From Crocinitomicaceae bacterium (lineage in GTDB: Bacteria > Bacteroidota > Bacteroidia > Flavobacteriales_D > Crocinitomicaceae): DNA of 64,000 nucleotides. Positions within the stretch are counted from its first letter, which is position 1; the number at the start of each line of letters is the position of its first letter. The stretch is taken from the NCBI GenBank assembly GCA_028689775.1, contig JAQVCM010000002.1, positions 1 through 64,000 on the forward strand, read 5' to 3'. The notes beneath the pieces were generated by a model. It had not been told where the DNA came from. It searched no databases and saw only the letters and a program-made list of their open reading frames with translations. Of the stretch, positions 62,821-64,000 are shown one piece after another. The translations under genes and the position numbers were made by a program.

Positions 62821-63561
62821 ATGTTAAAAGTAAATATACTAGTTGTTGAAGACGAGTCGATCGTTTCCAAGGATATTCAGAATACACTTATTAAATTAGG
62901 ATATGAAGTGAGTGGAGCGGCTTCCAACGGTGAAAAAGCACTTTCCTTGATTAAAAGTGAATCTCCTCATATTGTATTGATGGATATCATGCTAAAAGGT
63001 GACATGAATGGAATTGAAGTAGCTAAAATTATTAAAGAGAAGTATGATATCCCCGTTATCTTTTTAACAGCTTACGCGGACGAAGCAACCCTTAATAAGG
63101 CAAAACTAGCAGAACCTTACGGATACTTGATAAAACCTTTTAAAGAGCAGGATTTACAAGCTACGATTGAAATGGCTTTGTATAAGTTTAAAAAAGATCA
63201 AGAACTAGCTTCTCCAACAAATATCGCAAAAGTTGAATTCAACGATGGTTTTATCTTTGTTAAATCAAATGGAAAATTATTGAAATTAAACACCAAGGAT
63301 ATTTATTTCATTGAAGCATTGAAAGATTATGTTGTGATCAATACCATCGACGCTCATTATACCATTCATTCCACGATGAAGGAAATTGAAAAGAAAATGG
63401 GGAACGAAGAGTTTTTAAGAGTTCACCGTTCTTTCATTGTTCGAATCGACAAAATTAGTGCGATTGAGCATCCAAATATCCATTTAGAAAACAATAAAAA
63501 GACCCTACCAATTGGAGGATCTTATTATGATGATTTAAAAAGAAGAATTAAGTTAGTATAA
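62821..63561 (+). CDS. LytTR-type response regulator
   Basis: 246 residues. Receiver domain with acidic pair Glu10-Asp11, phospho-acceptor Asp55 (IVLMDIMLKGDMNG) and Lys105 in LIKPFK; then a C-terminal LytTR DNA-binding domain (DIYFIEALKDYVVINTIDAH, FLRVHRSFIVRIDKISAI, LPIGGSYYDDLKRRI). It binds direct repeats as a dimer after phosphorylation. No kinase is adjacent in the window; an orphan or distantly encoded partner is likely. Confidence 0.92.
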   Translation: MLKVNILVVEDESIVSKDIQNTLIKLGYEVSGAASNGEKALSLIKSESPHIVLMDIMLKGDMNGIEVAKIIKEKYDIPVIFLTAYADEATLNKAKLAEPYGYLIKPFKEQDLQATIEMALYKFKKDQELASPTNIAKVEFNDGFIFVKSNGKLLKLNTKDIYFIEALKDYVVINTIDAHYTIHSTMKEIEKKMGNEEFLRVHRSFIVRIDKISAIEHPNIHLENNKKTLPIGGSYYDDLKRRIKLV

Positions 63562-63586
63562 GTATATTCGTTTAGAAGTTTTGATT

Positions 63587-64000
63587 TTAGTCAGCTTGAT
63601 TAAAATCTACTCTTAAACCAACATCCAATACATTTTCAAGTGTTGGTTCTGTAATTCCTTGTTCCAGATAAAAGGAATAAACTCCTTTCTGAGGCATTTT
63701 TCTGCTTTTAAAGAACAATTCATTTTCAACAATGGTTCCTGTTTTCTTGCCGATCCAGGAACCATCTGTATTTGTTATCTTCATTTCAAAAGGTTCTCTT
63801 GCTTTCTCTCCATCTGGCGTAGTTGTGTTTAAATAAAACCACACGTTGTTGAATTGATAATCCGTTGTTGTTCGAAACGTAATTGTAAAATCGTACGTTT
63901 TAGATGTATCCTGAATGTCTACTTTGAAAGTAGGTTTTGCATTCATTTCCCATTTATTTTTCTGAAATGAATACGACTTCTCATAAATCGGTTGATTCAT
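63587..64000 (-). CDS. gldH: gliding motility lipoprotein GldH (N-terminus beyond the window)
   Basis: The 137 visible residues match the GldH body: YEKSYSFQKNKWEMNAKPTF, YDFTITFRTTTDYQFNNVWF, REPFEMKITNTDGSWIGKKT, and a C-terminal LDVGLRVDFNQAD. GldH is normally ~155-165 residues with a lipoprotein signal, so the ATG at the window edge is probably internal and the signal peptide lies to the right. It is required for gliding and T9SS function in Flavobacterium johnsoniae. Confidence 0.78.
   Translation of the reverse strand: MNQPIYEKSYSFQKNKWEMNAKPTFKVDIQDTSKTYDFTITFRTTTDYQFNNVWFYLNTTTPDGEKAREPFEMKITNTDGSWIGKKTGTIVENELFFKSRKMPQKGVYSFYLEQGITEPTLENVLDVGLRVDFNQAD

Overview
The window is a 64 kb stretch of an AT-rich bacterial chromosome from the Bacteroidota, most likely Flavobacteriales and close to Fluviicola/Crocinitomicaceae. 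The assignment rests on type IX secretion and gliding genes (a PorZ-like protein at 31168-33483, a GldH end at the right edge, T9SS/CHU_C-type C-termini), a DUF4175 - ATPase - ybeY - mnmG cluster, a long-form IspG, and many promoters with the Bacteroidota -7 element TAnnTTTG. The family-level placement is inference. No phage, plasmid, CRISPR array, rRNA operon or intact insertion sequence is visible.

Layout. 1-1.86 kb: a decayed module array with three tandem paralogous small membrane proteins, each preceded by the 3' end of a hydrophobic coding remnant; it resembles an immunity/toxin-tip array. 1.85-9.2 kb: an alpha/beta hydrolase, lipoproteins, a TraB/GumN protein, a GIN-domain lipoprotein, a UbiB/ABC1 kinase, DoxX and two small orphan genes. 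9.4-18.8 kb: a PLP enzyme, an ECF sigma / anti-sigma / outer-membrane-barrel operon and a 1.3k-residue secreted T9SS-type protein. 19-25 kb: a Crp/Fnr regulator followed by TolC, HlyD and ABC-2 permease export genes, then NhaA. 25.4-31.2 kb: TonB, GatC, PlsC, TrpS, a peptide-type binding lipoprotein and RecO. 31.2-37.6 kb: PorZ, a tRNA-Arg preceded by tandem tRNA-half repeats, an acyl-CoA dehydrogenase, a CNNM/CBS protein and a 418-bp tandem repeat. 37.6-43 kb: an NtrC-type regulator, two small paralogous exported proteins and a hybrid histidine kinase. 43-48 kb: an MFS pump, S4 and MmcQ proteins and IspG. 48-57.2 kb: a methyltransferase, mnmG, ybeY, an RsbW-like ATPase, a DUF4175 protein, gltX, folB and tRNA-Cys. 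57.3-64 kb: an ECF sigma / anti-sigma pair whose anti-sigma carries a CHU_C-like domain, a TlpA protein, an M28 peptidase, rpiB, a LytTR regulator and partial gldH.

Most genes are ordinary chromosomal housekeeping and envelope functions. The unusual material is largely non-coding: (i) a ~206-bp palindrome-ended MITE-like element in four states, one with a 5-bp target duplication and one collapsed to its two ends; (ii) three 53-bp repeats, each carrying the 5' end of tRNA-Arg with a palindrome replacing part of the D arm, between a good promoter and the real tRNA; (iii) two perfect and one near-perfect parS-like sites flanking mnmG, which suggest an origin-proximal position; (iv) a 418-bp tandem repeat rich in hairpins, related to repeats at 25 kb.
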